Positions 8,182 to 16,099 are shown, numbered from the stretch's first letter. The stretch: 64,000 bases of DNA from Streptomyces sp. A2-16 (GCF_018128905.1 NZ_CP063808.1:8432001-8496000); one strand, 5' to 3'. Notes: generated from the sequence alone by a model not told the origin. Made by a program: numbers and translations.

Positions 8182-9609
8182 CTATGCGACGTCAGTTTCC
8201 ACTTCATCCACAGGATCCCACCGCGCCCCCTTAGCTCTATTGCAGGCCCTATGTAGCAGCTGACCGTTCCCTTCGACCGTCTCGCCGCCCTCTGCGAAAG
8301 GTTTAATGTGGTCAACCTCAGCTTCTTCAAAGCGCATTGGATGATCACACTCTGAACATTTGCGATCTTCGGCAGCCGTTCGATCCCATATGTTCTGCTT
8401 CTGTTGCAGCGTAAAGAAACGCCGACGACGCCCCTCCGGGATATCGCTAAGCGCTATACGGATAGCAGCATCATATCTAGCAAACCTGAACTCTACGTTC
8501 GGCTTACCTGTGGTACCTCGCTGGATGGCATCATTGAAACGCTCATTGTAGACATGCAGCCGCTGCACAGCGTCGATGATTTCGCTGCGCCGTTCTCGGA
8601 TAGCTCGGTCAAAAGACCCGGCGTCTTTGAAGCCATACCGCGAATGATCGAGGAACGCCCACACCTGAGCCTCCATTAGTGCCCGGTTCAGCGTCCTAGC
8701 CCATTCACCGAAACTGCGATCCGGGATGCGGTACGGCCGGAACCTAAGCTCACCAAACACAAGTATTACGCGATCTAGGGCCTTTTCGATCAGTTTGAAT
8801 CGACGTTCTCGAACATCTGGATCTTCTGACTTCCCTACAATCATTTCTTCGTTAAGAAATTGATTTAGGCGCTTATTCGGGAAGTCCAGGTATCCTCGAC
8901 GCTGGTACGCGAGCAGTCGCGAGAAGTACTCAACATCCTTCATGCGGCTCCACTCGGCATCAGAAACCCTCAGTTTTTCTCTGAGCCGCTCCGAATGGCC
9001 CTTAATTTGCCGGAGATAATCACTATGGTGTACCGCATTCCGGAGTTCCTGGTCCGATAGAACCGTACTCTTCTGGTTAAGTCGCTTAAACAGTTCGAAC
9101 TTGTCCGCGCGGGCATCTATGGGGATAGTGGCGGTTGAAAGTTTGAAGTTCTTGAATCCTGCCTTCAAGCCAGGCTTCAGATCAACGAATCGTCGTCCAC
9201 GAAGCTCTTCAACGACAGAATCCTCGGGAATTGTTAGGGTTCCATCATAGAACTCTTTCAAAGATGTAAGCCGCTGCTGTCCGTCAACTACCTCGCGAAC
9301 TGGCACCGACTCGCCATCCATATTTATCTCTGCATCTGCTAGATAGATCAGAGGGAGGGGGAGGCCAAGAAATACAGACTCGATGAGGGCCGACTTCTTT
9401 TTCCTGTCCCAGAAAGCGCGGCGCTGGTAGGGCGGCTGTAGTACTACTGAGCCATCCTTTACCGACGACAGGACTGAAAGGATCGTCTCGGTTACTGGCG
9501 TGACTATCTGAGGCTGCTGTCCGATCTTAATCATGCCGGCTGTGCTGATGTCCGCCACTTGATCGCTCGGGTCCTCAGCGATGCCTTCGAGCTCATCGAG
9601 ATCTGCCAT
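8182..9609 (-). CDS. DUF262 (ParB-like) and HNH nuclease fusion protein
   Basis: A 475-residue protein. The N-terminal DUF262 domain shows QPPYQRRAFW at 58-67 and DGQQRLTSL at 109-117, the hallmark that binds or hydrolyses nucleotides in GmrSD- and SspE-type enzymes. A helical middle (about 150-400) leads to a C-terminal HNH nuclease: zinc cysteines C418/C421, catalytic-type DH at 433-434, then LLHRACN with C456. DUF262 plus nuclease proteins include type IV restriction enzymes against modified phage DNA. The low-GC codon use and linked PD-(D/E)XK-like gene support a mobile defence module. Whether it cuts modified or phosphorothioated DNA cannot be told. Confidence 0.85.
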   Translation of the reverse strand: MADLDELEGIAEDPSDQVADISTAGMIKIGQQPQIVTPVTETILSVLSSVKDGSVVLQPPYQRRAFWDRKKKSALIESVFLGLPLPLIYLADAEINMDGESVPVREVVDGQQRLTSLKEFYDGTLTIPEDSVVEELRGRRFVDLKPGLKAGFKNFKLSTATIPIDARADKFELFKRLNQKSTVLSDQELRNAVHHSDYLRQIKGHSERLREKLRVSDAEWSRMKDVEYFSRLLAYQRRGYLDFPNKRLNQFLNEEMIVGKSEDPDVRERRFKLIEKALDRVILVFGELRFRPYRIPDRSFGEWARTLNRALMEAQVWAFLDHSRYGFKDAGSFDRAIRERRSEIIDAVQRLHVYNERFNDAIQRGTTGKPNVEFRFARYDAAIRIALSDIPEGRRRRFFTLQQKQNIWDRTAAEDRKCSECDHPMRFEEAEVDHIKPFAEGGETVEGNGQLLHRACNRAKGARWDPVDEVETDVA

Positions 9610-9767
9610 GGCGGCAACCTACCTCAGCGATGGGGCGTTTGTGCAGTACAAGTCCATTGAAGCAAGGTGAGGTTGGCGATGAGTCGATGCCTGGCGCCCG
9701 GCCAGCTCACTCAGTTGATGGGTCCTTCCGGCCTCACAGGGTCGGTGGCCGGCCGTAGCCTTCGGTC

Positions 9768-10046
9768 ATGCATCGAGGAGCAATCACACGGGAGTCCGTA
9801 CCCAAGGCCATCGCTGAGCATGACGAGTTGGGCCGCGAGGCCTTCTTGACGGCCTACCACTTCGGTAAGGCCCGTTCGTACGTTCTCCTTCACGAGGGAT
9901 GAGAGTACGACTCGAAGGCCATCGCCGGAGTCGCGCACAAGTGGGACCAGGGGCGACTGGCTCCCGACGAGTTCAGCGGAGGGAAGGACCACGCAGCCGC
10001 CTGGTTGAAGCGCCTCGACTTCCAGGTCAGGGCCCACGCAACTTAG
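9768..10046 (+). pseudogene. ScoMcrA-like N-terminal head domain, interrupted by TGA
   Basis: The frame opens with ATG at 9768 and reads 92 codons to TAG at 10044-10046, with one in-frame TGA at 9900-9902. The pieces (AIAEHDELGREAF, KARSYVLLHEG, then EYDSKAIAGVAHK and FSGGKDHAAAWLKRLDF) together make a continuous domain like the N-terminal head of ScoMcrA-type HNH type IV restriction enzymes of Streptomyces. No SRA or HNH part follows, so this is a truncated, inactivated fragment. Alternatives are a sequencing error at the TGA or a free-standing adaptor domain. Confidence 0.6.
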
Positions 10047-10221
10047 CGTTTAAGCCCTTGAGCAGCGCGTTTCCCGTAAGGTGAAGGGCCCTCCGGAGTC
10101 GCGTGCGCAAGTTCCGACCCGCCAGCCGACATCACCATCACCGTCTTCAGTTCACAGCCGGCCATACGGCTGGAGGGCAATTTCAGTGGATGATGCCAGC
10201 GCCGAGCGGCATCCTGGGGCG

Positions 10222-10878
10222 ATGAACGAAGACGAGGAGCTCCTCAACCTGCCCCGGCCGCGGTGGAGGCTCCACGAGATCGCAGTTCTGGGTGGCTACG
10301 AGGACGACCTCACCATCGCTGCTGGCTACTTGGAGGTAGCCGAGATCGCGGCACGGCACTGGATCGAGCGCGGCCCGAACGACGGTCTGCCCATACCGAT
10401 CCTCTACAACTACCGACACAGCATCGAGCTCAGCCTTAAGTGGCTAATCCGGCTCGCCGCACGCTGCCTGATCCGTGGCGGGTACACGGGAGAAAACCTC
10501 AGCGCCGACACCCTCAACAGGAAGCTCCACACTCACAACATCAAGAAGTTGGCTGACAGACTCAACCGGTACATGGAACTCCTGGATCTGCCAGAGCCGA
10601 ACAACCGGATCGACACCGCGTCGTGGAACCTACTGACCTGGCTGGACAGCGAAGACGAGACCGGCGAGACCTACCGGTACGCCACGGTTGGCCACGGCCC
10701 CCGGAGTGCGCCGGCGCGACCAGGCCAGGTAAACCTCAACTTCTATGAGCAGGTCAATGAGCTGCACAAGCTTGCCCACCTCCTGCATGCGGGTTACTCG
10801 GGATACCTGGAGGCGTTCGAAGAGAATCAGATCGAGTTCTTCGCTGAAATGAGGCAGGAGCTGGACCAGGAGTGGTGA
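10222..10878 (+). CDS. hypothetical protein, HEPN-like helix
   Basis: A 218-residue protein if started at the ATG giving MNEDEELLNLP; the frame stays open to 10081 but without a good start. It is helical. A segment YNYRHSIELSLKWLIRLAA near residues 68-86 resembles the RxxIELxLK helix of HEPN-like proteins, although a clear RxxxxH RNase motif is lacking. It is the last gene before the element boundary. No function can be assigned; a defence or toxin-related role would be speculation from context. Confidence 0.55.
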   Translation: MNEDEELLNLPRPRWRLHEIAVLGGYEDDLTIAAGYLEVAEIAARHWIERGPNDGLPIPILYNYRHSIELSLKWLIRLAARCLIRGGYTGENLSADTLNRKLHTHNIKKLADRLNRYMELLDLPEPNNRIDTASWNLLTWLDSEDETGETYRYATVGHGPRSAPARPGQVNLNFYEQVNELHKLAHLLHAGYSGYLEAFEENQIEFFAEMRQELDQEW

Positions 10879-11005
10879 TGACGGAGCATGGTTGCGTGGT
10901 GCGCCTCTCTGTCCGCCAGAGTCGAATGCGTGTCGAAGCTGGCGGCCGGGAGGTCCTGACCCTGACAGCCCGGCAGGTCAGGGTGCTGCGGCACCTCAGA
11001 CACCA

Positions 11006-11055
11006 GGCGCCTTCTAAGCGCTTGGCCGCAGGTTCGAGTCCTGCCGGGGGCGCCA
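11006..11055 (+). other. attR: 3' half of tRNA-Arg(UCU)
   Basis: The sequence folds as an anticodon arm (GGCGC, loop CTTCTAA with anticodon TCT, GCGCT), a short variable region, a perfect T-arm (GCAGG TTCGAGT CCTGC at 11028-11044) and the acceptor 3' strand CGGGGGC plus G and an encoded CCA ending at 11055. The matching GCCCCCG acceptor strand and D-arm are absent upstream, so this is not a functional tRNA. It is the duplicated 3' end left by integration into a tRNA-Arg gene and marks the right end of the AICE. Confidence 0.8.
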
Positions 11056-11529
11056 CAACCCTTCTGAGCAGGCAGAACAAGCCAGAAGGATCTTTGCGGG
11101 CCGCGTGACTCGCCTACCGGACTCGGTTGCGGTACGGCGCCTGGCGGACTGCACCAGGCCAGGAAGCCACCTCTCGCAGCTCCTCAGGGAACCATCAGGA
11201 CCACCGCGCTCCGGGAGCACCCGCAGCACGCCTCACTCGATGAGCGGCCCTTTCAACCCCGCACCCGAGGCGCTTCGTTGGATCCCTTCCCCACCCACAC
11301 CGGTGTCGACGCCGACAAGCTCGCCCCCGCCCGGTTCGGCACCCGGAAGACGCGCACCGGCTGAGGCGAAGCCCACTCTTCCCCACAGCGGCACAACGCC
11401 ACCGCGACTCCATCGCAGCAGCCCGAGAGGCCGACAATGCGGCCGTCGTTCAGCCAAGACACCCGTACCGGACAGAGGCTCCATTCATGTCCGACCCCTG
11501 CGGCACCATGTGACCAGGCGCCTTCGGGC
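11056..11529 (+). other. gene-free chromosomal stretch beside attR
   Basis: No convincing gene. Open frames are shadows without ribosome-binding sites or domains; the stretch probably contains eroded sequence preceding the TrmO-like pseudogene. Confidence 0.5.
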
Positions 11530-11951
11530 AGCCGTCCGGCGGAGGTCGTCTCGGTTCCGGTGGGCCGGCTCGTCGGTGGGCTGGACGACTTCTCCCATCT
11601 GGAGGTCTCGTACCACTTCGACCGGGTGCCGGTGGAGAGGATCGAGACCGGTGCACGCCATCCGCGCGGCAACACCGACTGGCCGCTGGTCGGCATCTTC
11701 GCCCAGCGCGGCAACACCGACTGGCCGCTGGTCGGCATCTTCGCCCAGCGCGGCAAGAGCCGCCCCAACCGCATCGGCATCCCCCGCTGCCGGCTGCTGC
11801 GCACCGACGGCCTCGACATCCGCGTCGAGGGCCTGGACGCCGTCCACGGCACCCCGGTCTCGACGTCAAGCCCTACCTGGCCGAGCTCGGCCCGCAGAGC
11901 CGCAAGGACCAGCCCTCCTGGGCGACCGAGATCATGCGCAACCACTACTGA
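11530..11951 (+). pseudogene. TrmO/TsaA-family methyltransferase remnant
   Basis: The frame encodes VGRLVGGLDDFSHLEVSYHF and later RIGIPRCRLLRTDGLDIRVEG, characteristic of the TsaA/TrmO fold (S-adenosylmethionine-dependent tRNA methyltransferase). Three lesions are visible. The N-terminal strand is degenerate; a 42-base unit is tandemly duplicated (11665-11748), repeating GNTDWPLVGIFAQR; and near 11858 a one-base loss shifts out of frame what would be LDVKPYLAEL...MRNHY ending at TGA 11949-11951. The gene is therefore broken. Confidence 0.8.
11665..11748 (+). repeat. 42-bp perfect tandem duplication (two copies)
   Basis: Two identical 42-base copies (11665-11706 and 11707-11748) encode the same 14 residues of the TrmO-like protein in frame. 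The duplication would add a second copy of a conserved core strand and should disrupt the fold. Confidence 0.95.
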
Positions 11952-12043
11952 CAGTGCCGCTCCTGCTGTCAGTGCCGCGGCGTAGAGTCGATCACCTGAA
12001 CCAGATCCAGCCCGACCGGATCAAGCAGGGGGGAAGGACCGAC

Positions 12044-13003
12044 ATGCGTCTGCGCTGCGCCGTGCTCGGCGACTTCCAGCGGGCGGCGACCGGCTTCGCC
12101 GACTGGTCACCGCTCGCGGACCGGGTCGAAGTCGTCTCCCACGACACCCACTTCGCCGACGAGGACGCCCTGGCCGAGGCCCTCGCCGACGCCGACATCG
12201 TGGTCACCCTGCGCGAGCGCGTCCCCTTCCCGGCCTCCCTCATCGCCCGCCTGCCCCGGCTGAAACTGCTCATCGCCTCCGGCATGCGCAACTCCGTCAT
12301 CGACTACGCGGCCGCCGAGGCACACGGCGTCACCGTCTGCGGTACGGCGAGTGCGTCGACCCCGCCCGTCGAGCTGACCTGGGCACTGCTGCTCGGCCTC
12401 GCGCGCGGGATCGTCGAGGAGAGCAACGCCCTGCGCGCACAGGGCCCCTGGCAGTCCACCGTCGGCGCCGACCTGCACGGCCGCCGGCTCGGACTGCTCG
12501 GCCTCGGCAGGATCGGCAGCCGCGTCGCGCGGATCGGGCTCGCCTTCGGCATGGAGGTCTGCGCGTGGAGCCAGAACCTCACCAAGGAGCGCGCCGAGGA
12601 GGTGGGCGTGCGCCTGGCCGCGTCCAAGGAGGAACTGCTGGCCGAGAGCGACTTCGTCTCCGTCCACCTCGCCCTGGGCGACCGCACCCGAGGTCTGCTC
12701 GGCCCCGCCGAGCTCGCCCTCCTCAAGCCCACCGCCTACCTGATCAACACCTCGCGCGCGGCGATCGTCGACCAGGACGCGCTGATCGCCGCCCTGCACG
12801 AGGGCCGGATCGCCGGAGCGGGCGTCGACGTCTTCGACACCGAGCCCCTCCCCGCCGACCACCCGATGCGCACGGCTCCGCGCCTGCTCGCCACTCCGCA
12901 CCTCGGCTATGTCTCGCAGGCCAACTACACGACGTACTACGGCCAGGCCGTCGAGAACATCCAGGCCTACCTGGCGGGTTCACCCGTACGACAGCTGCCC
13001 TGA
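12044..13003 (+). CDS. D-2-hydroxyacid dehydrogenase (SerA-like)
   Basis: A 319-residue enzyme; ATG 12044 follows GGGGAAGGA. The NAD-binding motif is GLLGLGRIGSRVAR near residue 150. Family signatures LINTSRAAIVDQDALIAAL and GAGVDVFDTEPLP are present, with the catalytic Arg/Glu/His region ending TPHLGYVS. It reduces 2-oxoacids or oxidises 2-hydroxyacids with NAD(P). Without the ACT domain of true phosphoglycerate dehydrogenase its substrate is unknown. Its 3' end overlaps the convergent DUF2087 gene by 24 bases. Confidence 0.85.
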   Translation: MRLRCAVLGDFQRAATGFADWSPLADRVEVVSHDTHFADEDALAEALADADIVVTLRERVPFPASLIARLPRLKLLIASGMRNSVIDYAAAEAHGVTVCGTASASTPPVELTWALLLGLARGIVEESNALRAQGPWQSTVGADLHGRRLGLLGLGRIGSRVARIGLAFGMEVCAWSQNLTKERAEEVGVRLAASKEELLAESDFVSVHLALGDRTRGLLGPAELALLKPTAYLINTSRAAIVDQDALIAALHEGRIAGAGVDVFDTEPLPADHPMRTAPRLLATPHLGYVSQANYTTYYGQAVENIQAYLAGSPVRQLP

Positions 13004-13564
13004 GCCCTCGTCCACCGGTTCACGACGGTAGATCCCCTCGCTGCGGCGCAGATGGTGCAGGTCCACCAGGTAGCGCCGCAGCGTCACATGGTCGATGTCG
13101 TCGCTGTCCTCGCACCAGGCCCGCAGCTTTTCGTCGACGACCCGCTCCGGGTAGGCGACGCCCGGCTCGAAGGTCTGCTCGGCGATGTGCCGCAGAACCA
13201 GCTTCTTGCGGTTCCACTGGGCCGGCAGCCGCACCAGCCGCCCGCCCCGGACGAAGGTCCGCAGGACGAGGGTGTCCCCCGAGGCCGGCCCCTCCTCGGA
13301 GCGCTCCCGCCGCGCCGCCTCCCGCGCGTACTCCCGGAACAAGCCGTACGCCACGCCGAGGGTCCCGTCGTCCCCCTCCGCCACCACGCCCTGCTCGCCC
13401 AGCCGGTGCAGCGCCACGGCCGTCTCCCGCGCGGACAGTCCGGACGCCCGGGCGACCTCCGCGGGGCTGCCGGCGCCCAGGGCCACCGCGGCGAAGGCCC
13501 GCACACGGTTCTCCTCGGCGAACAGACGGATCACTCGGTCGACCGGTTCGGTGTCGGTGGTCAT
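12980..13564 (-). CDS. DUF2087-domain protein with N-terminal winged helix
   Basis: A 194-residue protein. Residues 10-65 form an ArsR-like winged helix (ASGLSARETAVALHRLGEQG), and residues 105-185 carry the DUF2087 signature (WNRKKLVLRHIAEQFEPG-type segment, then VTLRRYLVDLHHLRRSEGIYRR). Such proteins are putative transcription factors of unknown regulon. It ends inside the 3' end of the convergent dehydrogenase gene. Confidence 0.8.
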   Translation of the reverse strand: MTTDTEPVDRVIRLFAEENRVRAFAAVALGAGSPAEVARASGLSARETAVALHRLGEQGVVAEGDDGTLGVAYGLFREYAREAARRERSEEGPASGDTLVLRTFVRGGRLVRLPAQWNRKKLVLRHIAEQTFEPGVAYPERVVDEKLRAWCEDSDDIDHVTLRRYLVDLHHLRRSEGIYRREPVDEGSGQLSYG

Positions 13565-13757
13565 GGCCGGAGGCTAGTCGAGGACCCCTGACCGGTCCGA
13601 GCGAATTTCCCTCGCACACCAGGGCGGTACCCGGCCCTCAGCTTCAAAAAGGGTGATCCCCACATGAACGCCGTTACCAGGAGTGAGCCTTCGCGTTGAA
13701 GGGGGAGTGCGACGGCGCGTCCTGCCGTTTCACCCACCGAGTCAAAAGGAGAACGTG

Positions 13758-14054
13758 ATGTCTCGCATCGCGAAGGCAGCGGGTGTCGCCCTCGGCACCG
13801 GTGCCGTGGTCATCGGCGGCGCCGGCCTGGCGCTGGCGGACGCGGGCGCCCACGGCGAGGCCGTCGGTTCGCCCGGCGTCCTGTCCGGCAACCTCGTCCA
13901 GGTCCCGGTCAACATCCCGGTCAACGTGTGCGGGAACACCGTCGACGTGATCGGCCTGCTGAACCCGGCCTTCGGCAACAAGTGCGTGAACGACGGCGGC
14001 CACAAGGGCAACCCCGGCCCGGGTGGACACGGCGGCTACGGCTACGGCGGCTGA
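13758..14054 (+). CDS. short chaplin with Gly/His-rich tail (ChpG-like)
   Basis: A 98-residue secreted protein; ATG 13758 has AAAAGGAGAA upstream. The signal peptide runs to about ALADA (residue 28). One chaplin domain follows (GSPGVLSGNLVQVPVNIPVNVCGNTVDVIGLLNPAFGNKC) with the usual two cysteines. Chaplins assemble into amyloid fibrils that make aerial hyphae and spores hydrophobic. Unlike standard short chaplins, it continues past CVND into a 20-residue Gly/His/Tyr tail. Position next to the melD-type tyrosinase genes matches chpG of S. coelicolor as I recall. Confidence 0.88.
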   Translation: MSRIAKAAGVALGTGAVVIGGAGLALADAGAHGEAVGSPGVLSGNLVQVPVNIPVNVCGNTVDVIGLLNPAFGNKCVNDGGHKGNPGPGGHGGYGYGG

Positions 14055-14071
14055 TCGTCCGTACGCGGCAC

Positions 14072-14102
14072 AGAGCCCCGGCACCTCGAGCGCCGGGGCT
14101 CT
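14072..14102 (+). terminator. hairpin terminator after chaplin
   Basis: An 11-bp perfect stem AGAGCCCCGGC/GCCGGGGCTCT with a nine-base loop, between the convergent chaplin and tyrosinase genes; it can serve both strands. Confidence 0.8.
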
Positions 14103-14118
14103 TCCCATGCCCAAATCC

Positions 14119-14985
14119 TCACGCGTACCGGTAGATCCCGCTGACGTCCTCGAGCTGATCGGGCGTCACGCCCCACGGCGGCATCTTCTCGTGGCGGGCC
14201 ACGATCCGCTCGTACTGCTCGCTCGCCGGACCGGGCGGCCTGGCCGGCTGATAGCGGGTGCCCCCGTGCCGCCGCTGCCAGCGGTACCAGCACAGGTCGA
14301 TGAAGGCGTGGTGCATCCAGAACACCGGGTCGTTGACGGACGCGCCGCCGACCATGGCGCCGCCGACCCAGCGGTGCACCCGGTTGTGGTTGCGCCAGGC
14401 GACGCTGCCCCGGCCGCTGCCCCACCCCTCCAGCCGGTTGCGGAACCCCCGGGAGACCGTCGAGTCCCAGGGCGAGACGTCGTAGACCGGGTCGGCGAGC
14501 GCCCCCTCCAGCTCGCTCTTCGTGGGCAGCGCGAGGGGAGCGGCGGCGCGGCCGAGGTCCCGGGTGAGGAACTCCCCGTCGGTGACGCCCTCCTTGAGCG
14601 TCCAGTTGCCGGTCGCGTAGGCGAACGGCCCCGACATCACCTGCCGGTCCGAGCGCCGCCCGTTGCCTCCGAGGAGGTCCGCGGTCCAGGGCGCGGACGT
14701 CGTCGTACGGTCGCGGGTCCAGTCCCAGTACGGCACCGTCACCGACGAGTCCACCCGGCGCAGCGCCCGCTCCAGGTCCAGCAGGAAGCGGCGGTGCCAG
14801 GGCAGGAAGGACGGCGCCATGTGGGCCGTACGCAGGCCGCCCTCGCCGTCGGAGGTGTAGTACTCGATGTGGGTGCGCACGAACTCGTCGTACTCGCCCC
14901 GCCGTTTCACCTCCAGCATCGCCTTCACGAACCGCCGCTTCTCGGCGGCGGTCAGTGTGCTGACATCTTTACGCGTGTACGCCAT
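14119..14985 (-). CDS. melD2: tyrosinase (MelC2/MelD2-type)
   Basis: A 288-residue type-3 copper enzyme that oxidises monophenols and diphenols toward melanin. CuA ligands are H39, H55 and H64 (the last in FLPWHRRFLLDLE). CuB ligands are H200 and H204 (RNHNRVHRWVGG) and H226 in DPVFWMHHAFIDLCW. It has no signal peptide of its own, as in MelC2, which is exported in complex with its cofactor protein. Its ATG lies 17 bases inside the 3' end of the upstream cofactor gene, so the pair is coupled. Confidence 0.93.
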   Translation of the reverse strand: MAYTRKDVSTLTAAEKRRFVKAMLEVKRRGEYDEFVRTHIEYYTSDGEGGLRTAHMAPSFLPWHRRFLLDLERALRRVDSSVTVPYWDWTRDRTTTSAPWTADLLGGNGRRSDRQVMSGPFAYATGNWTLKEGVTDGEFLTRDLGRAAAPLALPTKSELEGALADPVYDVSPWDSTVSRGFRNRLEGWGSGRGSVAWRNHNRVHRWVGGAMVGGASVNDPVFWMHHAFIDLCWYRWQRRHGGTRYQPARPPGPASEQYERIVARHEKMPPWGVTPDQLEDVSGIYRYA

Positions 14986-15436
14986 GGTCTCCCCCCATGT
15001 GTTCCGGTCCTCCCTCGCGCAGTTGCCGCCCGGGGCCGAGCTCGTCGACCGCGGCCCGGGCGGCGGCGAGCGGTGTGTCGTACGACCTGTAGTGGTCGAT
15101 CATGCTCAGCCAGGTGCCGTCGGCGCGGCGCATCAGATGCAGGGGCCGTCCGTCGACGGTCACCTGCCACTGGGCGTCGCCGAGGACCCGGCCGGCGGAG
15201 CTGGCGGAGGTGCGGATGCCGCGGATGCGGCGGCCCCGGTAGGTCTCGTCGAAGACGATGTCCGCGGGCGGTTCGGCCGCGCGGATCGAGCGGGTGGCGG
15301 CGACGACCGGGACGAACGCCGCGGCCACGGCCGCCGGGCCGAACAGCCCGAGCAGGACGTCCCGCCGGCTCACCCGTGCGGGCCCGCCTCTCTTGCGCGC
15401 CGTCCCCACCGCCGCCACTTCGACACTCACGACCAT
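14969..15436 (-). CDS. melD1: tyrosinase cofactor/chaperone (MelC1/MelD1-type)
   Basis: A 155-residue protein (start MVVSVEVAAVG with GGAGGAG eight bases upstream). A twin-arginine signal (SRRDVLLGLFGPAAVAAAFV, about residues 24-43) is followed by the MelC1 domain (FDETYRGRRIRGI, WQVTVDGRPLHLMRRADGTW, DHYRSYDTPLAAARAAVDEL). MelC1 proteins deliver copper to apotyrosinase and carry it through the Tat system. Genes overlap in the order cofactor then enzyme, as in other mel operons. Confidence 0.9.
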   Translation of the reverse strand: MVVSVEVAAVGTARKRGGPARVSRRDVLLGLFGPAAVAAAFVPVVAATRSIRAAEPPADIVFDETYRGRRIRGIRTSASSAGRVLGDAQWQVTVDGRPLHLMRRADGTWLSMIDHYRSYDTPLAAARAAVDELGPGRQLREGGPEHMGGDHGVHA

Positions 15437-15537
15437 CGCTGCTCCTCCGGTTCGGGTTGTCCCTACCGGTAACCGCCGCACCCCCCACTCGGTCACCGTC
15501 GGAGGGCCGGGAAGGTGAACGGGCGGCGCGCAGCATG

Positions 15538-15574
15538 CCGAAGGGCCCGGGGCGACGGCACCCGGGCCCTTCGG
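15538..15574. terminator. 14-bp perfect hairpin
   Basis: Perfect inverted arms CCGAAGGGCCCGGG (15538-15551) and CCCGGGCCCTTCGG (15561-15574) with a nine-base loop, downstream of the secreted-protein gene that ends at 15587 on the minus strand. Confidence 0.85.
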
Positions 15575-15586
15575 GGCGACTGGGTT

Positions 15587-16099
15587 CTACAGGCCCGGTC
15601 CCGTCACCAGGTCCGCGCCCGGAACCGTCCGGAGGACGGGGGCCAGGACGCCCACCTGGGGGAGCTTGGTGTCCGGGAGGCCGTAGTTGTCGGGGTTGGG
15701 CGCGGTGAGCGGGGCGTCCACGCTCAGTCCCGGCGCCAGGGTCCGCAGGTCGGAGGCGGGGGCGGCGAGGCCGACGTGGTCGAAGTCGTCACCGAGGACG
15801 TGCGGCAGCGGGGCGCGCAGACCCGCGCCGGGCAGCGCACCGCCGATCGGCACCTGCGGCAGCACCCGCTCCGGGATGAGCCGCCCCTCGACGTACTGCG
15901 GGCCCTCGGGCGCGCCCGGCGTCAGCAGCGGAAGCTCCGCGCCCAGCTTCGGCAGCTGCATGTTGAGGGAGTTCTCGACGCCCTCGAGCGGCACGGGGAC
16001 CGGGACCGTGTCCACCGCGGCGGCGGGGGTCGCGGCGCCCACCGCGGCCGCTACGCCCGTGATGACGGCGGCAATGGTTCCTCGGGTGGTCGACTTCAT
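15587..16099 (-). CDS. secreted proline-rich hypothetical protein
   Basis: A 170-residue protein with a classical signal peptide (about residues 1-28, ending ATPAAAV). The mature part is rich in Pro, Leu and Gly with no recognisable catalytic motif (VPVPVPLEGVENSLNMQLP near the start). It has its own promoter gap and a strong terminator, so it is probably monocistronic. It sits among chaplin and tyrosinase genes, suggesting a hyphal-surface role, but nothing more specific can be said. Confidence 0.75.
   Translation of the reverse strand: MKSTTRGTIAAVITGVAAAVGAATPAAAVDTVPVPVPLEGVENSLNMQLPKLGAELPLLTPGAPEGPQYVEGRLIPERVLPQVPIGGALPGAGLRAPLPHVLGDDFDHVGLAAPASDLRTLAPGLSVDAPLTAPNPDNYGLPDTKLPQVGVLAPVLRTVPGADLVTGPGL

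Larger units (their letters stand above)
1..11055. mobile_element. AICE (pSAM2-like integrative conjugative element), right part
   Basis: A block of mostly leftward genes with typical AICE content: small transfer/spread-type proteins, an FtsK/TraSA-like translocase, an HTH regulator and a Pif-like Nudix protein. Its right boundary is the 3' half of a tRNA-Arg(UCU) gene at 11006-11055, which lacks acceptor 5' strand and D-arm, as expected for the duplicated target of a tRNA-specific tyrosine integrase. Because that half is on the + strand, the intact tRNA should lie to the left of position 1 with integrase, excisionase and replication initiator, none of which is visible here. Cargo from about 6.4 to 10.9 kb is AT-richer than the flanking chromosome, most clearly at 7.2-9.6 kb. 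The left boundary is outside the window; the integrated state is inferred. Confidence 0.8.

Noticed and set aside
10980..11055. A complete tRNA gene
   Set aside because: The sequence upstream of the anticodon arm cannot form the D-arm or pair with the CGGGGGC acceptor strand.
11105..12043. N-terminal extension of the D-2-hydroxyacid dehydrogenase
   Set aside because: The extension is out of character, crosses the TrmO remnant in another frame, and a strong ribosome-binding site marks ATG 12044.
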